42,732 bases of DNA from a virus (IMGVR_UViG_3300028837_001289:1-42732), one strand, 5' to 3'. Numbered from the stretch's first letter, positions 23,159-31,251 are shown. Made by a program: numbers and translations. The notes: a model not told the origin generated them from the sequence alone.

Positions 23159-26118
23159 TAGTCTAGCCTATTTCCTAGTTCTTCAACTACCATGTCTACC
23201 AGGCTTGGCACATCAAGATCGCTGGCCAAGTGGGCATCAAGCGCAATATAATTTCCGGCGCCACCCTCTTCGCCTGCTCTCGCTACATTTATTGTTTCCC
23301 CCGAACTCGCTTGAATTGTAAACGGTCTTTGAGGCTCATAGAATCCTGGCGGAACGACAAAATCCCGAACTCCACCGGCATACCCCGGAGGTCTATATCC
23401 GCTCGGCAAATTAGGGCCGACCTGCGGGGGCGCAGGCACAGACACCTGCTGGTTATAGGGATCATAGGGAACTTGTTGACTAGCCGGAATATAGCCACTT
23501 GGCAAATTTGGCCCTTTTGCTCCCGAGTAACCACTAGACGTCATTTGTATTTGTATGTTCCAGGGAACAGTCGTTAATATGCTAAGTTGATTATATAGGT
23601 TGCCAACTTCACCTTGGGCGGCTAAAATCTGACTTGAATCTATTGGTATTGTATTGGCTTTGCCTGCATCGGTTAATCCATCCTTTAATTCAGTTGCCGC
23701 AAGCAGTGCCTCGCCCGCTTCTGTCGCCAGCGCGTAGTCTAGAGCGATTCCATAGTCCTCAGTTGTAAGTGTGTCGAGTGTTTCGCCAAAGGTCGCTATT
23801 TCTATGTTTGCATCTATAATCGCTTTTATTGAGAGTTCTGTTTGCCCCACTTTTGCTAGTGCCCCCGCGATTCCATCTGAGCCAAGAATCATTTCCTTCG
23901 CTTCATCAAGCCCAATTTTTAATGCACTTGCTAACTCCTGCCCTGCCTGATCTAGGCTTTTTTGCCCAAGCTCAACCTCTAGATCCTTCGTGGCCGCAAT
24001 CAGAGGCCCTATCATTTCGTGAGCTTGCTCCGGGGTTATTTTGCGCGCGGTTAGCGCGTCCAAAATAGACTGGAATGCAACGGCAATCTCTCCGCCGCCT
24101 GCCTGAAACCATTCGATGTCTTTTCGAAACTCCTCCATCGGAGAAGCAATATCCCGATCAACCGCGTTTATCAAATCAACAATATTTTCTTTGGCACCAT
24201 AAGCGGCCTCGGCACTATTTTCCATATACAGTGCCAGGGTTTGCATCCGTCTATTAAACATATCCAAATCTTCCGTTTTGGAGAGTTCATCAAGCCAAAG
24301 CCTAATACTGTGTACAGCATTTCTTGTATGATCATCTTGCATATCCCAGGATTTGCCAAGCAAATCCAAAGCATCAACCCCTGTTTGTCCCATGCTTTCA
24401 AGAGCATTTTCGCTTGCGACAAGATTATAAAGCATATCCGTTATCGCATCTTCACTTCCCATTCCATACGCTTCCCACGCTTGCGCTACAGGGCCAGATA
24501 TAATTTGAGCTAAATCAGCAAGTGATGCTCTGGTCTTTTCCGTTTGTAGCGCCAAATATGCCTGTTCACGGGCAGCAATCATTGACCCATCAGCCATTAA
24601 TTCGAGTCGCTTGGCGATTTCTCCCATGCCAACTTCCACCAGGTCTTGAGTAGAAGCAAGTCCTAGGCCAGCAGTTTTTAATGCGTGCCAAGCCCTCGCT
24701 GTTTCATAAATCTCCTCGCTTAAAAGGACGTATTTGTTCGCCATTAGCTCTGCATCTGATGCGCTGGCTTTTCCCAGTTGTCCCGTTGCTCTCATCCGTG
24801 CGTTGTTATCAGTTAAAACATGATTCATTTCGTCAAACGTGAGGACAACCCTGTTGTTTTCCTCGCCAAGAGCCTTAGATTCTTTAACATACTCCTCATA
24901 ACTTTTTCCGGTATCTAATGCTTGCTGTTCAATGTTCGCGAGTTTTTCAACAACAACCTGCGATTTTGCTGCTGCCGCCGCATAGGCAACTGCTACTGCA
25001 CCGAGAGCGGCGACTATTAATGTAAGCGGGGTAAGCCCCACTGTTGCGACGGCACTTATCCCCATTAGACCGGCTTTGATTTTCGGCAACATTCCAAGCA
25101 ACAAAAGACCAGCGCCGACCATCCCTGTCCAGGCAGTAGCAACTCCCACCCCTGCCGAAACCTGTCTTTGTGTTACGGTTTCAAGATCTGTCCAGGCGGT
25201 CAGCGAATCCATAAGTACCGTAAGTAGTGCTGAATAGGTTGGCAAAAATGCATCCCCAACAACTCTTTCAGCTTCTTCAATAAATCGAGCCATAGAAGTA
25301 GCTTTCTTTCCGGCGGTTTCCATTGCGGCGGCATACGCTCCTGTTATACGCTCTCCCGCACGCATTACTTCATTTGTCCGGATCATTGTCTTTTCTTGAG
25401 CGGTTAGTGTCGTCGTTGTTTTGCCAATCAACGCGGCTTCACGAACATAGGCGTTTTGAAAATCTACCATTAATCCCATGCGGCGCGCCATAAGAACAGA
25501 GCCGGACGAGATAACATAGGTCAATCGCTCAAATGATTGTGATGAGTTTTCGTTCGCAATAACGGCCGCATCCTGAGCCAACCGAGCCAGGTCGGTAGCT
25601 TTTGAGAGGTCAATATTCGCCTGTATCATTAGGGCTATTGACCCGCGAGTCGCCTGCAATGTGATTCCTTTCGCTTGAACAGCCTTCTCAAGATCACGCA
25701 TTTCAGTCGTGGTCATCCCCACATTTTTGCCAAGAGTCTCGGTTACAATCCCCAGGGTTTCAACCCGAGCCGCTAATGATACTGTTCCCGCAAGAAGTTT
25801 TGTGCTGACCGCCGCTGCCCCTGTCATTGCGGCACCCATCGTCAGGTATGCTTTGGAAAGTGTGGCGGTTTTTTGCGCTTCCCGGGCTAATTGGGCCTCC
25901 TGCTGTTTGCCGACCTCAGCCATTCTTTGCTTCTGTCTGGTAAGTGATGCAGTTTGAGTCTCTAGTTTTTTGGAGGCCGCCGTTAAGGAGATAAAGCCCT
26001 TTGCACCAGTCCCAACATCCCTCACGGCTAACCCAACTAACTTTAATTCTCGCGTTAGTTTCGGGAACCCCTTAGCCATCGCTTCAACAATTAATTGTGC
26101 TCTAATTTCGTCAGACAT
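23158..26118 (-). CDS. Tail tape measure protein, 986 aa
   Basis: The longest tail gene before the distal proteins. The N-terminus is an Ala/Gln/Lys-rich coiled coil (QRMAEVGKQQEAQLAREAQK). Next comes a region typical of TP901-type tape measures (ARVETLGIVTETLGKNVGMT, QSFERLTYVISSGS). Two hydrophobic segments lie at about 330-345 (GAGLLLLGMLP) and 355-385 (LTPLTLIVAALGAVAVAYAA). Long helices follow, then a Pro/Gly-rich C-terminus. Tape measure proteins set tail length; 986 residues would imply a tail near 150 nm by the usual 0.15 nm per residue rule. The start overlaps the frameshifted chaperone by 8 bases. Confidence 0.85.
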   Translation of the reverse strand: MSDEIRAQLIVEAMAKGFPKLTRELKLVGLAVRDVGTGAKGFISLTAASKKLETQTASLTRQKQRMAEVGKQQEAQLAREAQKTATLSKAYLTMGAAMTGAAAVSTKLLAGTVSLAARVETLGIVTETLGKNVGMTTTEMRDLEKAVQAKGITLQATRGSIALMIQANIDLSKATDLARLAQDAAVIANENSSQSFERLTYVISSGSVLMARRMGLMVDFQNAYVREAALIGKTTTTLTAQEKTMIRTNEVMRAGERITGAYAAAMETAGKKATSMARFIEEAERVVGDAFLPTYSALLTVLMDSLTAWTDLETVTQRQVSAGVGVATAWTGMVGAGLLLLGMLPKIKAGLMGISAVATVGLTPLTLIVAALGAVAVAYAAAAAKSQVVVEKLANIEQQALDTGKSYEEYVKESKALGEENNRVVLTFDEMNHVLTDNNARMRATGQLGKASASDAELMANKYVLLSEEIYETARAWHALKTAGLGLASTQDLVEVGMGEIAKRLELMADGSMIAAREQAYLALQTEKTRASLADLAQIISGPVAQAWEAYGMGSEDAITDMLYNLVASENALESMGQTGVDALDLLGKSWDMQDDHTRNAVHSIRLWLDELSKTEDLDMFNRRMQTLALYMENSAEAAYGAKENIVDLINAVDRDIASPMEEFRKDIEWFQAGGGEIAVAFQSILDALTARKITPEQAHEMIGPLIAATKDLEVELGQKSLDQAGQELASALKIGLDEAKEMILGSDGIAGALAKVGQTELSIKAIIDANIEIATFGETLDTLTTEDYGIALDYALATEAGEALLAATELKDGLTDAGKANTIPIDSSQILAAQGEVGNLYNQLSILTTVPWNIQIQMTSSGYSGAKGPNLPSGYIPASQQVPYDPYNQQVSVPAPPQVGPNLPSGYRPPGYAGGVRDFVVPPGFYEPQRPFTIQASSGETINVARAGEEGGAGNYIALDAHLASDLDVPSLVDMVVEELGNRLD

Positions 26119-26775
26119 TTTTCACCTTAGCCAACCATTGCATCATTGCAACCTGATCAGCCGTAAGTTTTGACCAATTACCATCATTTGAATTTATAAT
26201 TTGATTAGCGCTCACAACCATTTCAATAGCTTCGATCTGAGCTAATAATTTGATTGGTTGATTTGCGTAATCACCTTTAACCGGCAACGTTCCAAATTGA
26301 CGGTATGCCTTCCACATAAAAAAGATAGGCGAGGATGGGCTTACATTAACGTGGTCAAGTGGTTCACCTTCCGCGTCAGCATAAGTCCAACTCGCCTCTT
26401 TGCTCTTATCGCCGCCGACCAAACTATCAGCGGCGATTAGGAGTTTTTTGGCACATCATAATCTTTCTGAAAGCTTCCTATAACCACTTCGCTGAGCCAC
26501 GAGATTATGAGTAACGGCGTTTCAGTTAAATCCCATTTTGTTGGATCGTCACCTTCCACACCTGGAATATTTTCATATCCTTCTACCAGGTGTAAGGCGA
26601 TAGACAGATTTGTGATTTCAACATTCTTGTAATCCTTAGCGGCGAGTAATGCTTCATCCCGTTTTTGGCAATGTTTGCCAAGCCAATGTTTTGGCACGAT
26701 AACGGCTGCATCTGGAAATTCGGAGCCAGGATATTTTATGCGGACAGTATTTTCGTTTTCTTTTTTATTTGTCAT
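26111..26775 (-). CDS. Tail assembly chaperone G-T fusion made by -1 frameshift
   Basis: The upstream frame (26775 to the TAA at 26437) encodes a 112-aa protein. The downstream frame (to 26111) has no ATG and is in the -1 frame. An A AAA AAC heptamer at 26449-26443 sits in the right phase three codons before the stop. Slippage gives about 221 residues (111 + 110), joining VPKN to LLIAADSLVGG. This matches the lambda G/GT arrangement located between tail tube and tape measure. The fusion protein recruits tail tube subunits to the tape measure in known systems; neither part shows recognisable catalytic motifs. Confidence 0.8.
26437..26775 (-). CDS. Tail assembly chaperone, short (G-like) product, 112 aa
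   Basis: This is the zero-frame product that ends at TAA 26437-26439 when no frameshift occurs. It has a Lys/Glu-rich N-terminus, a middle PKHWLGKHCQKRDEALLAAK helix, and an acidic C-terminal half (GDDPTKWDLTETPLLIISWL). In siphophages the short product is made in excess over the fusion. Its position just after the tail tube paralogues and before the tape measure supports the assignment; sequence alone is not diagnostic. Confidence 0.7.
   Translation of the reverse strand: MTNKKENENTVRIKYPGSEFPDAAVIVPKHWLGKHCQKRDEALLAAKDYKNVEITNLSIALHLVEGYENIPGVEGDDPTKWDLTETPLLIISWLSEVVIGSFQKDYDVPKNS
26443..26449 (-). promoter_or_regulatory. Programmed -1 ribosomal frameshift site A AAA AAC
   Basis: On the minus strand the heptamer reads A AAA AAC with AAA and AAC as zero-frame codons, the classic X XXY YYZ form. 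The zero-frame stop follows after TCC. The following GC-rich GCCGCTGATAGTTTGGTCGGCGGC could form a stimulatory hairpin (GCCGC with GCGGC). Confidence 0.8.
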
Positions 26776-26788
26776 ATTTGTTTATCCT

Positions 26789-27235
26789 TTATATGGTTGC
26801 TGTTCCCCACGCAGGAGTTGAGCCAGGTGCAGGCTTGAACAAGAAGTTCATAACCGCTGCCCCACCCGTTACACCGATAGTAAGATCAAATAAAACATAT
26901 TCACCTTCCCACTCGGGATCCCCAGTCGCGGGCGCGCCGTCCGTACCGAATTGAACCGTCAACGTTCCCTCGCTTCCCTGGATACCCTCCATTACTGTGA
27001 AAGCACCTGTTGTCGCGGTGTCATTCATAAACATTTGACCCGTGACAGACGAGTCGGAAACACCGGCACGAGCCTGTTTAATGCTCGCGCTTTGACCAGT
27101 CATATCAACCTCTTCGGGTGTCAAACCAATGCCCGATAAAGTGTCGGGGACTAAATCATCCGATAAATCTCTAGCGTCCCCACCAGAGTCGTCAGCCCAA
27201 AATCTGACGTGTCTTCCTAAAATATCTTTTGCCAT
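26789..27235 (-). CDS. Tail tube protein paralogue, 148 aa
   Basis: AGGAGA precedes the ATG. The sequence parallels the upstream 300-aa gene: GRHVRFWADDSGGDARDLSD versus a DLSGDARTFSS segment, FMNDTATTGAFTVMEGIQGS versus IMNDTAGRSFAVLKDTPNAL, then ATGDPEWEGEYVLFDLTIGV and TGGAAVMNFLFKP. Small beta-barrel tube proteins of this size stack into the tail tube. Because it lacks the Ig-like and SPS extension of its neighbour, it may be the principal tube subunit and the larger one a decorated minor form, or the reverse. Confidence 0.65.
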   Translation of the reverse strand: MAKDILGRHVRFWADDSGGDARDLSDDLVPDTLSGIGLTPEEVDMTGQSASIKQARAGVSDSSVTGQMFMNDTATTGAFTVMEGIQGSEGTLTVQFGTDGAPATGDPEWEGEYVLFDLTIGVTGGAAVMNFLFKPAPGSTPAWGTATI

Positions 27236-27268
27236 TATGTTCTCCTATATTTCTATATATTTTTTTAC

Positions 27269-27505
27269 TTATTCCGACGGCGAAGCACTAGGGCTTACGC
27301 TCGGAGAGACGCTTGAACTTGGCGAAACCGAAGGGCTAACCGAAGGACTGACCGAAGGGCTTACACTCGGGCTTACTGAAGGTGAGACTGACGGGCTTAC
27401 CGATGCCGAAGGGCTAACCGATAGACTTACACTCGGACTAACTGATGGACTTACACTCGGGCTTACTGAAGGTGAGACTGACGGGCTTACCGATGCCGAA
27501 GGGGG
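27269..27505 (-). pseudogene. Out-of-frame SPS extension of the tail tube gene
   Basis: Downstream of the G5 tract (27501-27505, C5 on the coding strand) the SPS repeat continues in the -1 frame for about 75 codons and ends SPSASPSE-stop at 27269-27271. The matching unit 90 bases away has G3, so two inserted bases put this stretch out of frame. It is translated only if slippage or a further indel restores the frame. Confidence 0.75.
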
Positions 27506-27552
27506 CTAACCGATAGACTTACACTCGGACTAACTGATGGACTTACACTCGG
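27360..27552 (-). repeat. 90-bp tandem duplication with a 2-base insertion
   Basis: A unit beginning CTTACACTCGGGCTTACTG starts at 27360 and again at 27450. The copies match except for GGG (27411-27413) versus GGGGG (27501-27505). Each encodes 30 SPS residues. Confidence 0.9.
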
Positions 27553-28389
27553 ACTGACCGACGGTGATACCGAAGGGCTTACCGAAGGCGAAACACTCGG
27601 ACTGACCGACGCCGACGAAACGGTCACGAAAGGTATGTTGCGCGAAAAAGTTATTATTGGCGTAACCGATCCTGCCGTTCTGGTCGCTACGACTCTTGTA
27701 TATTGTTTGATTACCGTCGAAGCCGCTACCGTTTGAATTTCGGTGGCAATTGCACTCCCATCAATTGCAAAAGTTATGAGGGTTGACCAATCAGAATCAT
27801 TATCGCTATGCTCAATCGTAAACGCATAATCGCCAGAAGAGGTCGCAATAACTTGAAGCATTGCCCACGCCCCACCTCTTGTAAAGGTTTCATAATCTAC
27901 GCTTGAACCACTCGTTGTTGCTGAAAGAGAGGTTTCATTATGAAGCACAACCCCTAGCGGATTATCGGTCAACGCTGTTGCCGTGTCCGGATCAGCCATA
28001 AAATCAGCCTGGATAACCGCTGCTCCACCAGTTATATTTACGTTGTCACCGATAGACAGGGTTGGTAAGTGGTAACAAGGGTCTCCGATTGCTGGCTCCC
28101 CTCCACCGCCAAATAAAATCGCAATCGGCAACGCGTTCGGGGTGTCTTTCAAAACAGCGAAAGAACGCCCGGCTGTATCATTCATAATCGCCTGAAATCC
28201 CTTAACGCCGACGTTTCGCAAGCTTGGCGAATATTGCATAATGGCGTTTGACCAACCAGTTACATCTATTTGATCGAGCATATTGTCCAAACTAGAAAAG
28301 GTTCGGGCATCTCCACTCAAATCATACCCACCCACAAATACTCGGGCGTATCGCATAATTTTGTCTTTACCGCTTTTTGTTACAGCCAT
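27487..28389 (-). CDS. Major tail tube-like protein with Ig-like and SPS extension, 300 aa
   Basis: Residues 1-135 are the tail tube core (YARVFVGGYDLSGDARTFSS, DQIDVTGW, FQAIMNDTAGRSFAVLKD, ITGGAAVIQADFM). Residues about 150-255 look like an Ig/discoidin-like beta domain (AWAMLQVIATSSGDYAFTIE, TRVVATRTAGSVTPIITFSR). Residues from 258 are Ser-Pro repeat, cut short to SPLRHR by a frameshift. It lies between tail terminator and tail chaperones, as expected. Ig-like C-terminal domains on tube proteins commonly decorate the tail surface. An SPS tail would project further and be repeated along the whole tube if this subunit is polymerised. Confidence 0.7.
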   Translation of the reverse strand: MAVTKSGKDKIMRYARVFVGGYDLSGDARTFSSLDNMLDQIDVTGWSNAIMQYSPSLRNVGVKGFQAIMNDTAGRSFAVLKDTPNALPIAILFGGGGEPAIGDPCYHLPTLSIGDNVNITGGAAVIQADFMADPDTATALTDNPLGVVLHNETSLSATTSGSSVDYETFTRGGAWAMLQVIATSSGDYAFTIEHSDNDSDWSTLITFAIDGSAIATEIQTVAASTVIKQYTRVVATRTAGSVTPIITFSRNIPFVTVSSASVSPSVSPSVSPSVSPSVSPSVSPSVSPSVSLSVSPLRHR

Positions 28390-28851
28390 TTAACTCTCCC
28401 ATGTTTCAAAAGTTAAAAATTGAAATAGAAACACCGGAAACGTGCCCGGACGCTGATTCTCAGCAATTTGAGGATCATACCATTCTAAAATGGGCGAACT
28501 TGTTCGCAATTTTTTTATATTTACACCCTCAACACCACCAGCACTTCGAGCATTCCCGTGTCCATTAAATTCGTCTAATAGTGCCTGTCTCCGATCCCTA
28601 AGATTATCTTGTGTAGTTTTCCACTTTATAAATCGCTCAATAAGAATAAGTTTAGGGTTCCAGATTGTTACTGGATCATACCCTTCTTGCGTACTCGAAA
28701 CGTCATCGCTGTTTTCTATAATGACGTATGGTGCCTTAAGGTTTGAAAAATCGAACGGTGAGTAGTCGTTAATCACAACATCAGCATTGGCAAATTCATC
28801 CATTGCCTGAATTACGTCTTGGATGCCCTCTTGAATTGCTTTTTCAGTCAT
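28390..28851 (-). CDS. Tail terminator / tail completion protein, 153 aa
   Basis: The stop abuts the tail tube ATG (TAAATG). The protein starts with a helix (AIQEGIQDVIQAMDEFANAD), then strands (APYVIIENSDDVSS, TIWNPKLILIERFIKW) and a second helix with QALLDEFNGH, a pattern seen in lambda gpU/SPP1 gp17-type tail terminators. Gene order gp10-like, this gene, tail tube also supports it. Tail terminators form the hexameric ring that ends tail growth and joins the head. No diagnostic residue motif, so the call rests on position, size and predicted fold. Confidence 0.55.
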   Translation of the reverse strand: MTEKAIQEGIQDVIQAMDEFANADVVINDYSPFDFSNLKAPYVIIENSDDVSSTQEGYDPVTIWNPKLILIERFIKWKTTQDNLRDRRQALLDEFNGHGNARSAGGVEGVNIKKLRTSSPILEWYDPQIAENQRPGTFPVFLFQFLTFETWES

Positions 28852-29357
28852 CTCATCACTTCTTTCGTTTCAGCACCGGCACCTTTTAATTCTCGCACCC
28901 ATTTTAAACCCATGCGTCGAAGGGCAAATCTTGCGCCCGGTAGCCAGCGCCGATATGCTCGGCTAAAAAACGGATTCTTTTTGATACCACGAACCCACAT
29001 TCTATAGTGCACTTTTCCTTCTTTCTCGAAGCGCAATGGCTGCCCGCGCAACCCTACAATTAATTGTCCGCGAGGCCCATAAATACCCGTTCCAGCAATA
29101 TGCCAAGCACCAAGTTGTCCAGGCCAAGCTTCGAAACCAGCCACATTATTTCTTATAAAGGTTCTATATCCAATCTGTTTTGCAACTGCACGCCCTGGGC
29201 CGGCTGGAGCTTCTTGTTGAGCAAAATCAACAAAACGCCTACCTTCTCCGCGCATTTCTTCGCGCCGTATACCTACAAAAGCACTCTCGGCTTTTGCGAA
29301 TCTCCCAAGCAAGTCCCGCATTGGGGGCCTGGCAGTAATTCTAAAGTGTACGGGCAT
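28848..29357 (-). CDS. HK97 gp10-like tail completion protein, 169 aa
   Basis: Basic protein starting MPVHFRITARPPMRDLLGRF, with RREEMRGEGRRFVDFAQQEA followed by APAGPGRAVAKQIGYRTFIR, the usual helix then PxxxG-[RK] loop of gp10 proteins. The C-terminal KNPFFSRAYRRW segment also fits. It shares a one-base junction with the connector gene and a 4-base overlap with the tail terminator. These proteins sit at the head-tail joint. Confidence 0.65.
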   Translation of the reverse strand: MPVHFRITARPPMRDLLGRFAKAESAFVGIRREEMRGEGRRFVDFAQQEAPAGPGRAVAKQIGYRTFIRNNVAGFEAWPGQLGAWHIAGTGIYGPRGQLIVGLRGQPLRFEKEGKVHYRMWVRGIKKNPFFSRAYRRWLPGARFALRRMGLKWVRELKGAGAETKEVMR

Positions 29358-29872
29358 TATTCTTTATCCCAATTGGTAAAGTGCTCACCACCAAACGCTT
29401 TTCGTTGATAGATTGGAAATGTGTCGTCTCCTGCCTCGTCCGTTCCTCGATACCCAATATTGTCGGCAATATCACTTGTCATTATTTCGCCAAACAGTTG
29501 GAGCGCTTTTACTTGACCTTTGATATACGCCTCTACGTCCTCATAAATAACTGCCCAGCGCCCTTTTTTACCCATTGCCTTAGAGCTTGGGCCAAATCTG
29601 CCCCCACCATTTACGCCTTCGACAATTGCAGCAACCTCGGAATTAACAAAAAAATCCATTACGAGTTTTGAATCGGCGACAGTCAGTGGAATATCAAAAC
29701 CTTCTTGGGCAAGCATCCCGTTTATAACCGCGCTTATCTGATCGCAAAAACTCTCAACCTCAAGGAGCGTGGGCGTGGTAGTAACATCAAATTTTTTCGA
29801 TTCGTTTGCATAGCGCGGTACGAATGCCGCGATTTCATCAGTGTCGCCATAAGAATTTGTTAGTAAAGTCAT
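29357..29872 (-). CDS. Head-tail connector protein, 171 aa
   Basis: The N-terminus has a helical connector-like pattern (TPTLLEVESFCDQISAVING, FDIPLTVADSKLVMDFFVNS), and the rest is helical (YEDVEAYIKGQVKALQLFGE). Small all-helical proteins at this position attach to the portal and form the adaptor ring (gp6/gp15 type). It is followed by gp10-like, terminator and tube genes in canonical order. Ribosome site is weak (GGTAG). Assignment mainly from context and helical character. Confidence 0.6.
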   Translation of the reverse strand: MTLLTNSYGDTDEIAAFVPRYANESKKFDVTTTPTLLEVESFCDQISAVINGMLAQEGFDIPLTVADSKLVMDFFVNSEVAAIVEGVNGGGRFGPSSKAMGKKGRWAVIYEDVEAYIKGQVKALQLFGEIMTSDIADNIGYRGTDEAGDDTFPIYQRKAFGGEHFTNWDKE

Positions 29873-29898
29873 AATTTTCTACCACGCCCACATTATTG

Positions 29899-30273
29899 TT
29901 AATCAACTTTTTGAGCCAAATAATCTTCAATGTCCTTGACTATGGTCTTTCCGTTTTTGCCGGTTCCAGTAACCCAAGCCAGATCGATTTTCATATCTCT
30001 GGCGAGTTTGATCGCGCCTTCCGTCGCGTTGGGCGCGTCTTTTACGGGTTCTTCTTCAATGACCAACTCTGCCACTTCCTGAACTTCCGCGATCACGTCC
30101 TCAAACGGCTCCGGTTCATCATCAAATTCCTTTGTCTCCAAAAATTCGCAGGCTTTCGCTTCGGCCTCGAAACCCAATGGAACGATCGTCCATGTATCGC
30201 GGAAAAACGACACTCCACTACAAGACGTAATTGGAGCAAATCGGGAATCATCACTTACTTTTGCTTTTAGCAT
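29899..30273 (-). CDS. Protein with C-terminal E3-binding-like domain, 124 aa
   Basis: The last 40 residues (AIKLARDMKIDLAWVTGTGK followed by GKTIVKDIEDYLAQ) match the E3-binding or peripheral subunit-binding domain of 2-oxoacid dehydrogenase E2 proteins: two short helices around a GTG...G-[RK]-[IV] turn ending in a D-hx-DI/V helix. The N-terminal half is unrelated, containing acidic, Glu/Pro-rich linker (DDEPEPFEDVIAEV). Phage structural proteins do use this mini-domain as a small protein-binding module. It lies between exported proteins and the head-tail connector. Function unknown. Confidence 0.6.
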   Translation of the reverse strand: MLKAKVSDDSRFAPITSCSGVSFFRDTWTIVPLGFEAEAKACEFLETKEFDDEPEPFEDVIAEVQEVAELVIEEEPVKDAPNATEGAIKLARDMKIDLAWVTGTGKNGKTIVKDIEDYLAQKVD

Positions 30274-30293
30274 CTATTTTCTCCTTGATTATT

Positions 30294-30764
30294 TTAAGGC
30301 GTTCCAACCGCCATCCAATGAGCAACTACGCCGGTTTCGGTAGATTCTGTTATTTGGTCGTTTTCCCAAACCTGAACCGTCACTGCATTTCCAGAAACCG
30401 CAACCGTGCAATTCGCCAGGTGGTCTGCCGCACCAGCGGCAGGGTCTTCGCCTATGGTACACAAAGCCCAGGTCACAGTCGTCAAACCAGTTGTTACTTC
30501 TAGCGTCCCGGTTATAGACTCTGTGCCCCAGACCATTTGTTCACCAGACGAAGCATATCCAACAATGTAATGATCGTCTGCCCCATAGACCAGAGTTCCT
30601 GTCAAATCCGTATTGCCCACAACGTCTAGCGTTCCGGCAAGCTCGAGATTGGTGAGGTTGGTCACACCCGCGCCCATAATTCCCTGAGGGACAAGGGCGT
30701 CACAGGCAGACAGCAATCCTATGATAAGTAGAGCGCTAACGATGATGAGTATTGCTTTTTTCAT
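30294..30764 (-). CDS. Phage-encoded lipoprotein, 156 aa
   Basis: The N-terminus MKKAILIIVSALLIIGLLSA-C is a lipoprotein signal with lipobox LSAC (Cys21). The mature part starts VPQGIMGAGVTNLTNLELAG and continues as a repetitive LTGTL strand pattern like fibre or beta-helix trunks. The C-terminal half has a conserved pair of cysteines (ALCT and ANCT). The adjacent gene is a paralogue, sharing 37 identical residues. A lipoprotein would be anchored in the host envelope, so it could act in superinfection immunity, or be carried on particles. Position inside the head/tail operon is unusual. Confidence 0.65.
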   Translation of the reverse strand: MKKAILIIVSALLIIGLLSACDALVPQGIMGAGVTNLTNLELAGTLDVVGNTDLTGTLVYGADDHYIVGYASSGEQMVWGTESITGTLEVTTGLTTVTWALCTIGEDPAAGAADHLANCTVAVSGNAVTVQVWENDQITESTETGVVAHWMAVGTP

Positions 30765-30774
30765 GTTATGCTCC

Positions 30775-31251
30775 TTAAGGTGTGCCGATTACTAAGGCAT
30801 TTACGCACACATCAACTTCGCCAGATGCGGTTGAGCCGTCAGCTTGCCAAATCTTTCCGGTCACAACATTGGTCGCAATAGAAACCGTACAAAAAGCGGC
30901 GTCAGTTGCGGCTTCTGGATCTTCGCATAAAGTACACAAAGCCCAGGTTATCGTAGACAACCCAGTTGTCACAATGACTTCCGACTGGGTAAGATCTTGC
31001 GTTATCACTAGCATTTGTTCACCAGATGTATCGTATCCTACTGGGTAGAGGTTATTTGCTCCATAGACTAGAGTTCCCGTCAAATCTGTATTACCCACAA
31101 CATCCAATGTACCTGCCAATTCAAGGTTCGTAAGGTTGGTTACACCCGCACCCATTATTCCCTGAGGTATTAGCCTGTCACTTGAAAAGGCAAAGACAAC
31201 CAAAAAGATCACCAAAAGACAGGCAAGCATTAAGAAAATATTCTTTTTCAT
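30775..31251 (-). CDS. Exported paralogue of the lipoprotein, 158 aa
   Basis: The N-terminus is hydrophobic (MLACLLVIFLVVFAFSSDRL) without a lipobox cysteine at the matching place, so it is probably secreted by signal peptidase or stays anchored by its first helix. From residue 29 it repeats PQGIMGAGVTNLTNLELAG... through LVYGA, identical for 37 residues to its paralogue. It also shares Cys pairs in the C-terminal half (ALCTLCED, FCTV). ATG overlaps the upstream caspase-like gene's stop (ATGA), tying its translation to it. Role unknown. Confidence 0.6.
   Translation of the reverse strand: MKKNIFLMLACLLVIFLVVFAFSSDRLIPQGIMGAGVTNLTNLELAGTLDVVGNTDLTGTLVYGANNLYPVGYDTSGEQMLVITQDLTQSEVIVTTGLSTITWALCTLCEDPEAATDAAFCTVSIATNVVTGKIWQADGSTASGEVDVCVNALVIGTP

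Noticed and set aside
27499-27507. Programmed -1 ribosomal frameshift at the C5 tract of the tail tube gene
   Set aside because: The zero-frame codons CCC CTT do not re-pair well in the -1 frame, and the sister repeat with three C shows a simple 2-base insertion.
27129-27509. Plus-strand ORF of 126 codons ending in LTDGETEG repeats
   Set aside because: Antisense shadow over the tail tube gene start and the SPS repeat; no promoter or ribosome site.
29896-30270. Plus-strand ORF of 124 codons opposite the E3-binding-like gene
   Set aside because: The minus-strand gene has a recognisable domain and fits the operon; the plus frame shows no motif or start signal.
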